From assembly GCF_003217775.1 (NCBI RefSeq), contig NZ_QJVJ01000002.1, positions 558,001 through 622,000 on the forward strand: DNA of 64,000 nt. Reading direction: 5' to 3'. The number at the start of each line of letters is the position of its first letter. Position 1 is the first letter of the stretch. Shown here piece after piece: positions 40,298-50,388 of this stretch. The DNA comes from Paenibacillus flagellatus. GTDB taxonomy: Bacteria; Bacillota; Bacilli; Paenibacillales; NBRC-103111. The position numbers and the translations under genes were made by a program. A model generated the notes under the pieces. That model had not been told where the DNA came from and ran no database searches. It saw only the letters and a program-made list of their open reading frames with translations.

Positions 40298-41866
40298 CTA
40301 CTTCGTCCCCCGTGCGGTACGGACTTGGTTTTCGTAATACTGCAAGATCCAGTCTCCATAATAATCGGCCAACGCTTCCTCGCGGTATTCGGGCCAGCGG
40401 GCGCCCGATTTGTCGGAGTACAGCATCTTGATGTGCATTTCATCCAATTTGGCTCGAAAGATCGCTACATCGATTTCTTGCGGCGGGATCAGAAACGTTC
40501 CCAGCTTTTCCTTGACCGGAAGACGCGCCAAAAAGTCATCGATCGCCTTGTCGTGATCGGTCATTCGCGGATCGATTACGGTCAGGCCGAGCTGGGACGG
40601 GGAGTCGGGGGTGAAGAAGCTCCATCCGCTCCAAGCGTCTCTCTCGGTCATCGCGTTCGAGGAGGGCAGCAGCGTGACGATATTCCCGCTTCGGGTATAA
40701 TGCTTGCCCTCCAATCCGTAATGGGTCAACAAAAATCCTTCTTCGCCGCAAAGCCAATCGAGAATTTCGATCGTTTTTTTCACGTTCTCCGGATGCCTGT
40801 CCGCCGCCGCCTTCGGGAACATGAAGGGGAGACCCGCTTCCGTGAACGTACCGAGCGGCCGGTTCGCGCCGAACGGATTGAACGGAATCCAATTGGCGGA
40901 GGAATCCGCTTCCTTGCCTCTGGCTTGAACACTCGACGGGTTCGAGTCGAATGCAAACCGGCGGGTAGTGCCCATCACGATGCCGGCCTTTCCTCGGACC
41001 GCTTTCTCGATATGCTCGTTATCCTGATTCAGAAACCAATCGGGATCGGCCAAGCCCTCCTTCATGACGCGTAAAATATCGTCGACGACGAGGCCTACCC
41101 GCGGATCCGATTTCATATCGATCAACCGGTTGTTTTCCATATAAGCCGGATAAAGAAGCCCGTTCTTGACAAACTCCGGCCATTCGTCCGAAAGCTGCCT
41201 GCCGTTGCCGGACGTCGTAAAGCCGTACGTGTCCTGCCTGCCGTTGCCGTCCGGATCGCGGAACGTAAAGGCGCGCAGCGTCTCGACGTATTGCTCGTAG
41301 CTTTCGGGAACGGGGAGGCCGAGCCGGTCCAGCCAGTCTTTGCGAATATAATAGCTTCGGTACACGTTCCGGTCGTAAGGAACGGGAGCCCGGACGAACC
41401 GGTTGTGAATCTGGTACTGCCGCAGCTCTTGTTCCGTCATCCAATATTTGAAGTAATTCGGCATCGTCGCGGGCGATACGAAAGGAGTGAGATCGGCGTA
41501 TACGCCTTCCAATATGAGGCTCGAGCCTCCGTCGGGACTCAGGTCGATGCCGAAGTCGGGAGCATTGTTCGCCATCAGCAAGCCGACATATTGGGTTTGA
41601 TAGTCCCTTCCGGGCGGCCAGGCGATCAGATTGAGCCTGACCCGGAATTTCGCTTCGATCGCTTTGCGGACCACATCGGTTTCCGGGGGCGGAAGAGGCG
41701 TGCCGGCCGGGTTGTACGTAAACCAGGTGAGCTCCGGCCGTTCCGAATCCGTTTCCGTCTCGCTCCGCTTCGCGTTCGACGACAGCCGGTCCGAGAAGAT
41801 CAGCATGATCAAGGCAGCGGCCATAACGAGCGCGCCGACCCCAATGGAGAGACGTTTCGCTTGCAA
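40298..41866 (-). CDS. Membrane-anchored solute-binding-like protein, orphan
   Basis: The 522-residue protein has the LipO-like extracellular binding-protein fold: ELTWFTYNPAGTPLPP, SYYIRKDWLDRLGLPVPESY and DPDGNGRQDTYGF are hallmark blocks. The N-terminus has a hydrophobic segment (about 10-27, GVGALVMAAALIMLIF) without a lipobox cysteine, so the protein is probably anchored by an uncleaved segment or secreted. I chose a TTG at 41866 because GGAGG lies at a normal distance; a GTG at 41875 overlaps the ribosome binding site. No permease gene adjoins it. It is divergent from a membrane AraC-type regulator at 42002 with 135 bp between, suggesting a joint sensing role. Confidence 0.85.
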   Translation of the reverse strand: MQAKRLSIGVGALVMAAALIMLIFSDRLSSNAKRSETETDSERPELTWFTYNPAGTPLPPPETDVVRKAIEAKFRVRLNLIAWPPGRDYQTQYVGLLMANNAPDFGIDLSPDGGSSLILEGVYADLTPFVSPATMPNYFKYWMTEQELRQYQIHNRFVRAPVPYDRNVYRSYYIRKDWLDRLGLPVPESYEQYVETLRAFTFRDPDGNGRQDTYGFTTSGNGRQLSDEWPEFVKNGLLYPAYMENNRLIDMKSDPRVGLVVDDILRVMKEGLADPDWFLNQDNEHIEKAVRGKAGIVMGTTRRFAFDSNPSSVQARGKEADSSANWIPFNPFGANRPLGTFTEAGLPFMFPKAAADRHPENVKKTIEILDWLCGEEGFLLTHYGLEGKHYTRSGNIVTLLPSSNAMTERDAWSGWSFFTPDSPSQLGLTVIDPRMTDHDKAIDDFLARLPVKEKLGTFLIPPQEIDVAIFRAKLDEMHIKMLYSDKSGARWPEYREEALADYYGDWILQYYENQVRTARGTK

Positions 41867-42001
41867 GCGCTTCACCTCCGCGGCAACACATAGGAAATCC
41901 CCAATCTCCCCCTATGATAATACACTTGCCTATGGAAATAAATCCAAAGATAATAGGGAGGAACTGGAACTTCCACGCTGCCAGTCCGGAGGCGATCGCG
42001 A

Positions 42002-44245
42002 ATGCGCAAAAACTGGTTTTACAAGCTGCTGCTTTCCTATATGCCGGCCTTTTTCGTCATCACGCTCAGCCTGCTGCTGATCGCCTATCTGTCCATTAAC
42101 GAATTGACCAAAAAGTCTTCGCAGAAGGCGAGCGAGGAGCTGTCCCGCAATATGATGAAGCTGCTCGACCATACGCTTGGCGGCTTTGACGCCAGCATGC
42201 AGTACGAGCTGTTGAACAACGAGAAGCTGAGCATGTTTTTTCGCGATGCGGCCGCCGAAGCCCGCGAATATGCGGACATTCAAGCGGCTGTGGCGCTCAA
42301 GGAGCTGCTGGCGAACAATCCGGGAATCGAATCCGTGTACTTGTTTCGGGCGACGGACCAAAAGGTGCTCACGCCGTCCACCCTCGCCGATTTCGGCCAG
42401 TTCGCCGACCGGACGTTTATCGGCAATCGGATCAGCAGTCCCGAGCCTTACCGTTGGACGGCTAGAATCGTTCCCGCGGGGGAAGGCGAAGGGCGGCCGG
42501 ACGGCAAATGGGTCGTCAGTCTGGCGAAAATCGCCGATTTGAAATATAACAGCCTGCTCGTCGTGAACGTGAAGGCGCAATATTTGCGCGAGCTGATGCT
42601 GAGCATGTACGATCCCGGGGTGTCCGCCGTTCATCTGTTCGATGCGGAAGGCCGCCCGATCGTAGGGACGAGCGACCGACCGTCCGGGCAAGAGAAGGAG
42701 GCCAAGCTGAAGCGCGGGCCGGGAACCGCGACATCCGCCTATACGGGATGGTCCGTCCAAAACGAACCGAAAGGCGCCCCGCTGTTGAATTTGGTTTCGT
42801 CGCTGTTCTACGTATGGATCGGCTTCGGCTTTGTCGTTATTGCCGCAGGCATCGTATGGCTTTTATACGTGACGAGACAAAATTACCGACCCGTCCAGAC
42901 GATTTTGAAGCGGATCGCGGAGATCCGGAACGAAGCCCCGACCGCCGAATCCGAGAAGGATAAGGACGATTTCCGCCTCATCGAATCGACCATCGAGCGG
43001 TTATTCGGCGAATCGGTTATGCTGCAGGAGCAAAATAAGGAAAACGTCGTTTACCGGAAAAGGCACGTTTTTCTCCGGCTGTTGGAGGCGGACTCGGACG
43101 AGGAGGCGGAGACGGCCGCGCGCGATGCGGAACGATTCGGCTTCGCGCTGCCGGCCCAAGGCGCGCTTATGGCGATCGTCGAAATCGACCATTTTGCGGA
43201 ATTCGTGCGCCAGTACAATCGGGATCAGCATCTGCTCAAGAACGTCCTGGTCATGGTGATCCGGGAATTGGCCGAGAACAAGCCGCTTCAAGTGTGGTCC
43301 GAATGGTCGGGCAGCCAGCAGCTGGCGGTACTGTTCGCCTTTCGGGATTCGTCGGCGGAGGAGCGGGACGTCTTGTCGATGTGCGAGAATTTGCGCCATT
43401 GGGTCGAGCACAATCTCGATTTTACCGTAACGATCGGGCTTGGCTGCCATGCGCCGGACTTGAAACGGGTCCCCGGCTCGTATCGCGCCGCTTGGACCGC
43501 TCTTCAGTACAAGCCTTCGCTGGGCGGAAACCGGATCATCGACCAAGAGGATTTCGCAGGTCGTTCCAAAGAAGATTTGTTCCGGCATTTGCGTGACATT
43601 CGGGCGTTGTGTCAATCGTTCCGCTCGGGGGAACCCGATTGGGAGGCCGGTCTGGACGAGCTTCACCGGACGCTGCGCAGACGGCTGTTCGCGCGCGAAG
43701 ATTTAATCAATGTGATGAACGTTCTCCTCTATCATTTGAACAAAGAAGCGGACGAAATGTCCGGTCCGTTTGCCGAATTGTGGGATTCGGGCATTCGGCC
43801 GCGGCTGCAGGAGTCGCTTCAGCGGCACGAGACGGCGGACGACTTGATCGGCGAATTCCGCACGATATTGCGCGAAGCGTTCCGGTCGATGCAGGAGCTG
43901 CGGGAGAGCCAGTCCACCGGCGCGCTGATTCAAAGCATGAAGCGGATGATCGACGACAACTATGCCGATCCGAACTTTTCGCTCGGTTACGTAGGCGAGC
44001 AGTTCGGATTGAGCGGAGGATATTTGAGCCGGCTCTTCAAAGAATCGTTCGGGGTCCGGTTCGTCGAATACGTCACCGAAGTGCGAATGGAGCATGCGAA
44101 ACGGCTGCTCGCCGAAACCGACGAAGCGGTTCAAGACATCGCCGCCTCGGTCGGATACGCCAACTCGTTGACGTTCATTCGCGTGTTCAAAAAGCAGACC
44201 GGCATTACGCCCGGACAGTACCGCAAGGACGCGAGTCGGGACTGA
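42002..44245 (+). CDS. Membrane-bound AraC-type transcriptional regulator
   Basis: The 747-residue one-component sensor has a first membrane segment at residues 7-31 (LLLSYMPAFFVITLSLLLIAYL), an extracellular sensor of about 230 residues, a second segment near 262-290 (FYVWIGFGFVVIAAGIVWLL), a cytoplasmic linker of about 350 residues and a C-terminal AraC/XylS DNA-binding domain (about 650-745: YVGEQFGLSGGYLSRLFKES; IAASVGYANSLTFIRVFKKQ). There is no receiver or kinase domain, so it couples an outside signal directly to DNA. CGGAGG precedes the ATG. The likely targets are its divergent binding-protein gene and the DUF4838 polysaccharide operon downstream. Confidence 0.9.
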   Translation: MRKNWFYKLLLSYMPAFFVITLSLLLIAYLSINELTKKSSQKASEELSRNMMKLLDHTLGGFDASMQYELLNNEKLSMFFRDAAAEAREYADIQAAVALKELLANNPGIESVYLFRATDQKVLTPSTLADFGQFADRTFIGNRISSPEPYRWTARIVPAGEGEGRPDGKWVVSLAKIADLKYNSLLVVNVKAQYLRELMLSMYDPGVSAVHLFDAEGRPIVGTSDRPSGQEKEAKLKRGPGTATSAYTGWSVQNEPKGAPLLNLVSSLFYVWIGFGFVVIAAGIVWLLYVTRQNYRPVQTILKRIAEIRNEAPTAESEKDKDDFRLIESTIERLFGESVMLQEQNKENVVYRKRHVFLRLLEADSDEEAETAARDAERFGFALPAQGALMAIVEIDHFAEFVRQYNRDQHLLKNVLVMVIRELAENKPLQVWSEWSGSQQLAVLFAFRDSSAEERDVLSMCENLRHWVEHNLDFTVTIGLGCHAPDLKRVPGSYRAAWTALQYKPSLGGNRIIDQEDFAGRSKEDLFRHLRDIRALCQSFRSGEPDWEAGLDELHRTLRRRLFAREDLINVMNVLLYHLNKEADEMSGPFAELWDSGIRPRLQESLQRHETADDLIGEFRTILREAFRSMQELRESQSTGALIQSMKRMIDDNYADPNFSLGYVGEQFGLSGGYLSRLFKESFGVRFVEYVTEVRMEHAKRLLAETDEAVQDIAASVGYANSLTFIRVFKKQTGITPGQYRKDASRD

Positions 44246-44285
44246 TTGCGGAAAAAGGCTACCCGTAAAAAAAGAGACGAATTCG

Positions 44286-44310
44286 AAAACCGGAAGCGAT
44301 TCCGGTTTTT
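44286..44310 (+). terminator. Terminator after the AraC-type regulator
   Basis: AAAACCGGAA (44286-44295) and TTCCGGTTTT (44300-44309) form a perfect stem with a GCGA loop and a U tail. It lies 40 bases after the stop. Confidence 0.85.
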
Positions 44311-44464
44311 GCCTATTCGAAAAAAAATGGCGATAGGCGCAAGGAAGCGGCCGTGCTAGGATGGGGGCACTTGCCGGGAAACGATCGAAGCCGGAAAGGA
44401 GGGGGACGAGGACGGCATAACCGGAACGCCGGCAAGCGAAATTGACTTTATTGGAGGGAATTCA

Positions 44465-47026
44465 ATGAGGTTTCCGAAGGGCGCAAGAGGGCTGTTGGCG
44501 CTGCTGCTGGCATTACTCGTCTTCATCCCGGCATTGGAAGGCCGGTCTTATGCGGACGGAGCGGCGGCAGAAACCGCCGATTCGCTGCAGCAGGCGCGGG
44601 GCGGCGGCCTCGCGATCGTTCGCGACGGGCAAGCGAACGCCGTCGTGATCGTGGCGGAGGACGCCGATGCGCAAACCCGCAAAGCGGCCGATACGCTCGT
44701 CCAATATGTGGAGAAATCGACCGGTGCCCGGCTTCCGATCGCGACGGAGCAAGAGGCGTCGGCGAATCGTCCGGGCCATCAAGTCCGCCTCTTTATCGGG
44801 GCGGCCGAATCCAAGGAGCGGCCGTTCCTTTCGAAACAGCTCGAAAACATGGACGGAGACGGCTTCCTGATTCGGCCGCATGCCCAAGACATCACGATTA
44901 TCGGACCGACTCCTTGGGGAACGGAGTACGGCGTCTACGAATTTTTGGAACGGTATGTGGGTGTACGATGGCTGATGCCGGGGCCGGACGGCGAAGACGT
45001 GCCCAAGCTCCGCGATATTACCGTACCGCGCCGGGAAGTGAAGGAAGAGCCCGTCGCGTTTTCCCGCCTGTTCAGTCCGTTCCAGAACCTGAACAGCCCG
45101 GATGTCCAACTCGTTTGGGCGAGAAAGAACCGAATCCACGGGAGGGTGGAGATGGGGCACAATTTGTGGGCCTTGTTTCCGCCCGAGAAGTATGGAGAGT
45201 CGAATCCCGAGTTTTATCCGACGAAGGGCGGCGTGCGCTACATCCCCGCTCCCAACGTCAAGACCGGCTGGCAGCCTTGTTTCTCCGAAGAAGGGACGAT
45301 TGCCGTAGCCGTCCAATACATTCTCGATTATTTCCGCAGTCACCCGGAAGCGACTTCGTTCTCGCTCGGGATGAACGACGGCGGAGGATCGTGCGAAGCC
45401 GATCCGTCCCATCCGCTGTATCCGAACAAGAAAAATTCGGTGGGTACGCAGGATCTTTCGGACATTTACTTCCGTTGGGTCAACCGGGTCGCGGAAGAAG
45501 TATTGAAGGTATATCCGGATAAATGGTTCGGATTGCTGGCATACGCGGAATCGGCCGATCCGCCTTCGTTTCCGGTGAACGATCGCGTCATTCCGTTCAT
45601 TGCCAAGGATCGCCTGATCTGGACCGACGATGCGATCAGGGAGAACGACCGGCGATTAATTCGCAATTGGGGGAAAATGTCCCCGAATGTCGCCCTGTAC
45701 GATTATTATTACGGCACGCCCTACCTCGTCCCGCGGGTGTACCCGCATCTGATCGCCGATAATATGCGGTTCGCAGCCGATAACGGAGTGACCGCCCATT
45801 ATATCGAGCTTTATCCGAACTGGGGCGAAGGGCCGAAGCCGTGGATCGCCGCGAAGCTGATGTGGGACCCGTATCAAAACGTAGACAAGCTGCTGCAGGA
45901 GTGGTACGAGCGCGCGGTCGGTCGCGAAGCGGCCCCTTATTTGAAAGCGTATTACGATTTATGGGAGAAGTTCTGGCTCGAGCGCGGCACGAAAAACGAA
46001 TGGTTCGATACGTACAAATCCAAAACGTTCCTCGTCTTTGCCTATGCGGACTATATGAAGCAGGTGACCGAGGCGGACGTGACGAAGAGCCGCCAGCTGC
46101 TCGAAACGGTCGTCGCCAAGGCGGGTACCGACAGCCAGAAGGCGCGAGCCCACATGCTGTACCGAGCTTTCGAATACTACGAGGCGTCCGCGTACAGCTA
46201 CCCGAGGAAGAGCGAGCCGCCTTCGAACGGGAGCGAAGCGAAGGCGTTGATCCGGCAAGGGGTGAACGAGCTGGTTTACGGGAACAAAAAGTCCGCCTTG
46301 CTGGACGAATTCGCCAAACATCCGGTTCTGAAGCATTGGCTGAACGCCAAATCGTATTTCAATCTGAATTTCTCGGGCTGGAATCCGTACCATTTCTGGA
46401 ACGTCGTCGATTACGCGAAGGAAAACGAACCGCAGGGCGGCCCGGTCCGAGACGAGCTCGCCGCGATCGCCTCGGGCGGCGATTCTCCGCTGAGCCGTAC
46501 GTACGCGCAAATGACGTTGAAGGCGTTGGCCGGCGAGCTGACCGGCGCATCCAACCCTTCGTTCGAGGATGGCGATGAGGCGGCTCCTCCATGGACGTTC
46601 GCCGTTCGCAATACCGGAAGCTTCAAGCGCGTCGAAGGGACCGCTCATACGGGAGAGGCGAGCGTATTGGCCCAGGGGGTCGATTGGGGGCAAGTATCGC
46701 AAACGATCGACGTGCAAAAGGGCTTGCTCCATGCCCAAATTTATTACTACACGCCGGCCGGGTTGAAAACGAACGGGGCGATTCGGCTGTACGCCTATCT
46801 GCTCGACGCGGAGGGCAAGCAGATCGGTTCGTTAACGCCGGAGGTGAAAACGGTGGCGCAAACCGCCGGCACGTGGTCCGATATCCAAATGATTCGGGAC
46901 ATTCCCGCGGACATCAAAGGCGTACCCGTCGCGAAGGTGAAATACGACGTGAATGTGGAAGCGCTTGCCGCAACGGATGAGCTGTACTTGGACGATGCGG
47001 AGCTGTACTATATACCGGCCGATTGA
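44465..47026 (+). CDS. Secreted DUF4838 protein with C-terminal carbohydrate-binding-like domain
   Basis: The 853-residue exported protein has a signal peptide, RGLLALLLALLVFIPALEG (about 9-28). Residues 45-160 form an alpha-glucuronidase-N-like domain (LAIVRDGQANAVVIVAEDA; WGTEYGVYEFLERYVGVRW). Residues about 190-620 match DUF4838 (ESNPEFYPTKGGVRYIPAP, FSLGMNDGGGSCEADPSH, ALYDYYYGTPYLVPRVYPH), a TIM-barrel-like region related to polysaccharide hydrolases but of unproven activity. The last 150 residues (NPSFEDGDEAAPPWTF) form a carbohydrate-binding-type sandwich. TGGAGGG precedes the ATG. It leads an operon with an importer at 47065-50367, so a role in releasing or binding the sugar to be imported is likely. 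Confidence 0.88.
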   Translation: MRFPKGARGLLALLLALLVFIPALEGRSYADGAAAETADSLQQARGGGLAIVRDGQANAVVIVAEDADAQTRKAADTLVQYVEKSTGARLPIATEQEASANRPGHQVRLFIGAAESKERPFLSKQLENMDGDGFLIRPHAQDITIIGPTPWGTEYGVYEFLERYVGVRWLMPGPDGEDVPKLRDITVPRREVKEEPVAFSRLFSPFQNLNSPDVQLVWARKNRIHGRVEMGHNLWALFPPEKYGESNPEFYPTKGGVRYIPAPNVKTGWQPCFSEEGTIAVAVQYILDYFRSHPEATSFSLGMNDGGGSCEADPSHPLYPNKKNSVGTQDLSDIYFRWVNRVAEEVLKVYPDKWFGLLAYAESADPPSFPVNDRVIPFIAKDRLIWTDDAIRENDRRLIRNWGKMSPNVALYDYYYGTPYLVPRVYPHLIADNMRFAADNGVTAHYIELYPNWGEGPKPWIAAKLMWDPYQNVDKLLQEWYERAVGREAAPYLKAYYDLWEKFWLERGTKNEWFDTYKSKTFLVFAYADYMKQVTEADVTKSRQLLETVVAKAGTDSQKARAHMLYRAFEYYEASAYSYPRKSEPPSNGSEAKALIRQGVNELVYGNKKSALLDEFAKHPVLKHWLNAKSYFNLNFSGWNPYHFWNVVDYAKENEPQGGPVRDELAAIASGGDSPLSRTYAQMTLKALAGELTGASNPSFEDGDEAAPPWTFAVRNTGSFKRVEGTAHTGEASVLAQGVDWGQVSQTIDVQKGLLHAQIYYYTPAGLKTNGAIRLYAYLLDAEGKQIGSLTPEVKTVAQTAGTWSDIQMIRDIPADIKGVPVAKVKYDVNVEALAATDELYLDDAELYYIPAD

Positions 47027-47064
47027 CATCTTGGCCCGGACACGAAAGGGGCGTCCTCTAGACC

Positions 47065-48513
47065 ATGAGACCAAATCGCAACAAACGGATCGGACTTCTT
47101 GTCCCGCTGCTGATCGCTTTGCTGCTTGCCGCGTGCTCTTCCGGCGGAACCGGCAGCGCGCCGAATGAAGCCGGGGAGCAGGGGCAAGCGCCTGCCGCGG
47201 GCGGAACGTACCCGGAGAACGGACTTCCGAAGGACGAGAAGGTGAAGCTGAAAATCGCGGTGTGGGAAAACGGCAACGGCCGCGAGTGGGTCGATTACGC
47301 GATGCAGTCGTTTTCGAAAAAGTTTCCGAACGTGACGTTCGAACCGACCTATTCGCCGACCATCTCGACGATCATTACGACGAAGGCGTCGGCGAACGAC
47401 GACAACGACATGTTCGACATTTTCTCCACCGGCATTTCCGGCGCGACGTCGCTGCAGCTCGTGCAATCGGGCAAGCTGCTGCCGCAATCGGACCTGTGGG
47501 ACCGCAAGCTGTACGATAGCGGGAAGACGGTGAGGGAAGCGGTGGCGGACGGCATATTCGAGAGTGTAGCCAAAGATATGTATGCGCTGCCGGTGACGAC
47601 ATCGGGCTTCGGACTCTTTTTCGACAAAAGCCTTTTCGAGAAGAAGGGGTGGAATCAAAATCCGAAAACGTGGAGCGAATTCGTCCAGCTGATCGAGCGG
47701 ATTCGAGCCGACGGCGTCATCCCGATTACGGTTCCGGGGAAAGTACCGGGGTACATCGCTTCGGCTTTCTTGACCGGTCCCATGTTCCAGCTGGCGGAAA
47801 TGAACGGGAATGCGAAGTCGTTCGACGACGCCTACCGGAACTTCACGGTCCCGTACTTGTCGACGCCGGAAGCCCGAACCGCGTTCCAGCGTCTGGCCGA
47901 GCTCGGCAAGAAGGGAGCGTTCCCCGACGGAATGGCCGCACTGACGCACACGCAGGCGCAAATGCAGCTGCTGCAAGGGCAGGCGGCCATGGTGCCGACC
48001 GGCGATTGGGTCCAGAACGAGATGAAGGACGCGGTGCCCAAAGATTTCCGCTGGGGATTTATGGTCGTTCCGATGAACGATAAGCCCGACCAGCCGCAAT
48101 ATATGAGAACGAGCGTATCCGGGCCGTACTTCATTTGGGCGGCGAAACCGGATTTGAACAAAAAATGGGCCAAAGAATTCGTTCTCTCGCTGCTAAATCT
48201 CGACGTGCAGCAGATGATGGCGGAGAAAGGCGGGGCCGGTTCGGTGCGCAAAGATTTCATGGACGATCGGGCGCGCGCCGACAAAGTTCAGGCTGCTCCC
48301 CGCGCGGTCATGGAGTATGTCAAAGCCAACCGAGTGAAAAGCGTGACGGATACGAAAAACGTCAGGTTGACCGATCCGGCCGCCGCTCAAGCGGATAAGG
48401 CGATCAACGAGGCGCTGCCGAAAATCGCCTTGGGCGAGCAGGACCCGCTGCCGGTGATGGCGGAAGCCGCAACGCTTTTGCAGAAGGCGATCGACGCCCA
48501 GAAGAAGCCTTAA
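47065..48513 (+). CDS. Sugar-binding lipoprotein of ABC importer (family 1)
   Basis: This 482-residue lipoprotein has a signal peptide ending in LLIALLLAACSSGG, with Cys24 as the lipidated residue. The mature part is a family-1 extracellular solute-binding protein (KIAVWENGNGREWVDYAMQ; ITVPGKVPGYIASAF). It would deliver substrate to the two permeases directly downstream. It differs from the LipO-like binding proteins at 22467 and 62101, so the substrate class is probably different. The spacing of 38 bases after the DUF4838 gene indicates the same operon. Confidence 0.92.
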   Translation: MRPNRNKRIGLLVPLLIALLLAACSSGGTGSAPNEAGEQGQAPAAGGTYPENGLPKDEKVKLKIAVWENGNGREWVDYAMQSFSKKFPNVTFEPTYSPTISTIITTKASANDDNDMFDIFSTGISGATSLQLVQSGKLLPQSDLWDRKLYDSGKTVREAVADGIFESVAKDMYALPVTTSGFGLFFDKSLFEKKGWNQNPKTWSEFVQLIERIRADGVIPITVPGKVPGYIASAFLTGPMFQLAEMNGNAKSFDDAYRNFTVPYLSTPEARTAFQRLAELGKKGAFPDGMAALTHTQAQMQLLQGQAAMVPTGDWVQNEMKDAVPKDFRWGFMVVPMNDKPDQPQYMRTSVSGPYFIWAAKPDLNKKWAKEFVLSLLNLDVQQMMAEKGGAGSVRKDFMDDRARADKVQAAPRAVMEYVKANRVKSVTDTKNVRLTDPAAAQADKAINEALPKIALGEQDPLPVMAEAATLLQKAIDAQKKP

Positions 48514-48567
48514 TGCTCGGCCCGGTCTTCCGTACCCTTCAACTAGAGAGGCGAAAGGAGCGCAACA

Positions 48568-49518
48568 TTGAACCCGACATCGATACCTTCGCGAAAAAGA
48601 ACCGACGGATCCGTGCGGCGCTGGGCGAAGAGCGCCGCCGCGCAGAAATGGATGTTTATCGCATTGAGTCTGGGGCCGGCTTATGGGGGCTATCTGCTGT
48701 TCACTCTTTACCCCAACGTTTTGTCGGTGTACTACTCGCTGCTGGAATGGGACGGGATGTCGGAGCCCCGATTCGTCGGGCTGGACAATTTTGTGGCGAT
48801 GGTTGGCGACAAGTACGTATGGAGGGCGCTCGGTCACAATGTGCTGCTGATGGTGACGATTCCTCCGCTTGTCGTGCTCATCTCGCTGGTGCTTGCGTAT
48901 GTGCTCGTTTACAAAAGCTATAAGGGCTCGTCCGTGCTGAAGGTGCTGTTCTTTTTCCCGAACGTGCTCTCGACGGTCGTAATCGCTTTATTATGGACGT
49001 TCGTCTATGACGGCCAATTCGGCTTATTGAACGCGTTGCTGGAAGCCGTCGGCTTGAATATCGGCCATTTTTACTGGCTCGGAGACGAACGAACCGCGAT
49101 TTGGGCGCTGATTCCGCCCGCGGTTTGGGGAGGCGTCGGCTTTTATATCGTCATCTTCATCAACGCGATGTCCGCCATCCCGAAATCGCTGTACGAGACC
49201 GCTATTCTGGAAGGGGCCACCCATACGACGCGGATGGTCAAGATCACCGTTCCGCTCATTATGCCGGTCGTTCGCGTAGGCGTGCTTTTCCTGATGCTCG
49301 GTACGCTGAAAGGAATGGAGCAGGTTCTGATCCTGACGAACGGAGGACCGTCGGGCTCGACGGATGTGATCGCCCTGTACATGTTCAACCTTGCATTCGG
49401 CACGGATTACCACAATTACGGGTACGCGTCGGCCGTGGGCATGTTCCTCTTCGCGATTCTCGTAAGCGCCAAGCTGCTGCTGGACAAACTGATGCCGAAC
49501 CGGGGCGTGGAGTATTAG
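48568..49518 (+). CDS. Sugar ABC transporter permease (UgpA/MalF type)
   Basis: This 316-residue inner-membrane permease has six predicted segments, the first in FIALSLGPAYGGYLLFTLYP. The ATPase-docking loop is YETAILEGATHTTRMVKITVP in parts. The first 30 residues are polar. The start is TTG at 48568 with AAAGGAG seven bases upstream. It pairs with the next permease. No ATPase gene is in the operon, as in the other two importers of the window, implying a common ATPase. Confidence 0.92.
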   Translation: MNPTSIPSRKRTDGSVRRWAKSAAAQKWMFIALSLGPAYGGYLLFTLYPNVLSVYYSLLEWDGMSEPRFVGLDNFVAMVGDKYVWRALGHNVLLMVTIPPLVVLISLVLAYVLVYKSYKGSSVLKVLFFFPNVLSTVVIALLWTFVYDGQFGLLNALLEAVGLNIGHFYWLGDERTAIWALIPPAVWGGVGFYIVIFINAMSAIPKSLYETAILEGATHTTRMVKITVPLIMPVVRVGVLFLMLGTLKGMEQVLILTNGGPSGSTDVIALYMFNLAFGTDYHNYGYASAVGMFLFAILVSAKLLLDKLMPNRGVEY

Positions 49519-49530
49519 GAGGGGAACGGA

Positions 49531-50367
49531 TTGAAAGAAAGACGCACGGTCGTGGACGGATTATGGTGGGGGCTGCTTGTGCTGTGGCTCGTCTCGATCT
49601 TGTTTCCCGTCATCTGGGTGTTCTACGAATCGTTGAAAACGAACCGGGAGTTTTTCATGGACGTATGGAAGCTTCCCGAGGCGCTTCAATGGGAAAATTA
49701 TCGCAACGCCTGGGTGAAGTACAAGATCGGCCCGTCCATGCTCAATACGCTGTACTACGTGGGGGTGGGACTTACCCTCGGAACGCTGCTCACGACGTTG
49801 AACGCTTTCGTGCTGACCCGGCTCGAGTTCAAAGGCCGGAAGCTGATATGGGCGACGATCATGTTCTCGCTGTTTCTTCCCGGGATCAACGCGCTCATCC
49901 CGCAATACGTGGTCATGCGGAGCCTGCACTTGACGAACAGCTTGACCGGCTTGACCCTGCTCCACGTCCTCAGCGAGAGCGTCTTCTTCCTGATGCTGCT
50001 GGGCGGCTTCATGCAGTCGCTGCCCAAGGAGCTGGAAGAGAGCGCATTCATGGACGGCGCTTCCTTGTTGCAGGTGTTCGCCCGCGTCATTATGCCGCTG
50101 TCGATGCCGGGCATCGTGACCGTGGCGATATTCAAGTTTCTCGGGCTGTACAACCATTTTCTCGGACCGTTTATTTACTTGAGCGACCAGGCCAAATATA
50201 CGATCGGCGTCAACATGTACCAGGCGAACATGATGATGCAGTATACGGCGGATTGGGTGACGCTGTTCGCCGGCGTCGTCATCGCCATGGTTCCGTCCGT
50301 CGTCGCGTTCATGTTCTTCCAAAGATCCATCATCGAAGGCGCGACGCTCGGCGCGGTGAAAGGATAA
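49531..50367 (+). CDS. Carbohydrate ABC transporter permease (UgpE/MalG type)
   Basis: The 278-residue second permease of this importer has six predicted segments (LLVLWLVSILFPVIWVFYES first). The EAA-like loop is KELEESAFMDGASLLQVFAR with MPLSMPG after it, and the C-terminus is IIEGATLGAVKG. The start is TTG with GGAGGGG upstream, 12 bases after the previous stop. It is cotranscribed with the genes on both sides. Confidence 0.92.
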   Translation: MKERRTVVDGLWWGLLVLWLVSILFPVIWVFYESLKTNREFFMDVWKLPEALQWENYRNAWVKYKIGPSMLNTLYYVGVGLTLGTLLTTLNAFVLTRLEFKGRKLIWATIMFSLFLPGINALIPQYVVMRSLHLTNSLTGLTLLHVLSESVFFLMLLGGFMQSLPKELEESAFMDGASLLQVFARVIMPLSMPGIVTVAIFKFLGLYNHFLGPFIYLSDQAKYTIGVNMYQANMMMQYTADWVTLFAGVVIAMVPSVVAFMFFQRSIIEGATLGAVKG

Positions 50368-50388
50368 CTTCGATAGGAGGAATTCGAT

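Noticed and set aside
44286-44310. cre site GGAAGCGATTCC
   Set aside because: The match is the stem and loop of a strong terminator with a U tail, right after a gene end.
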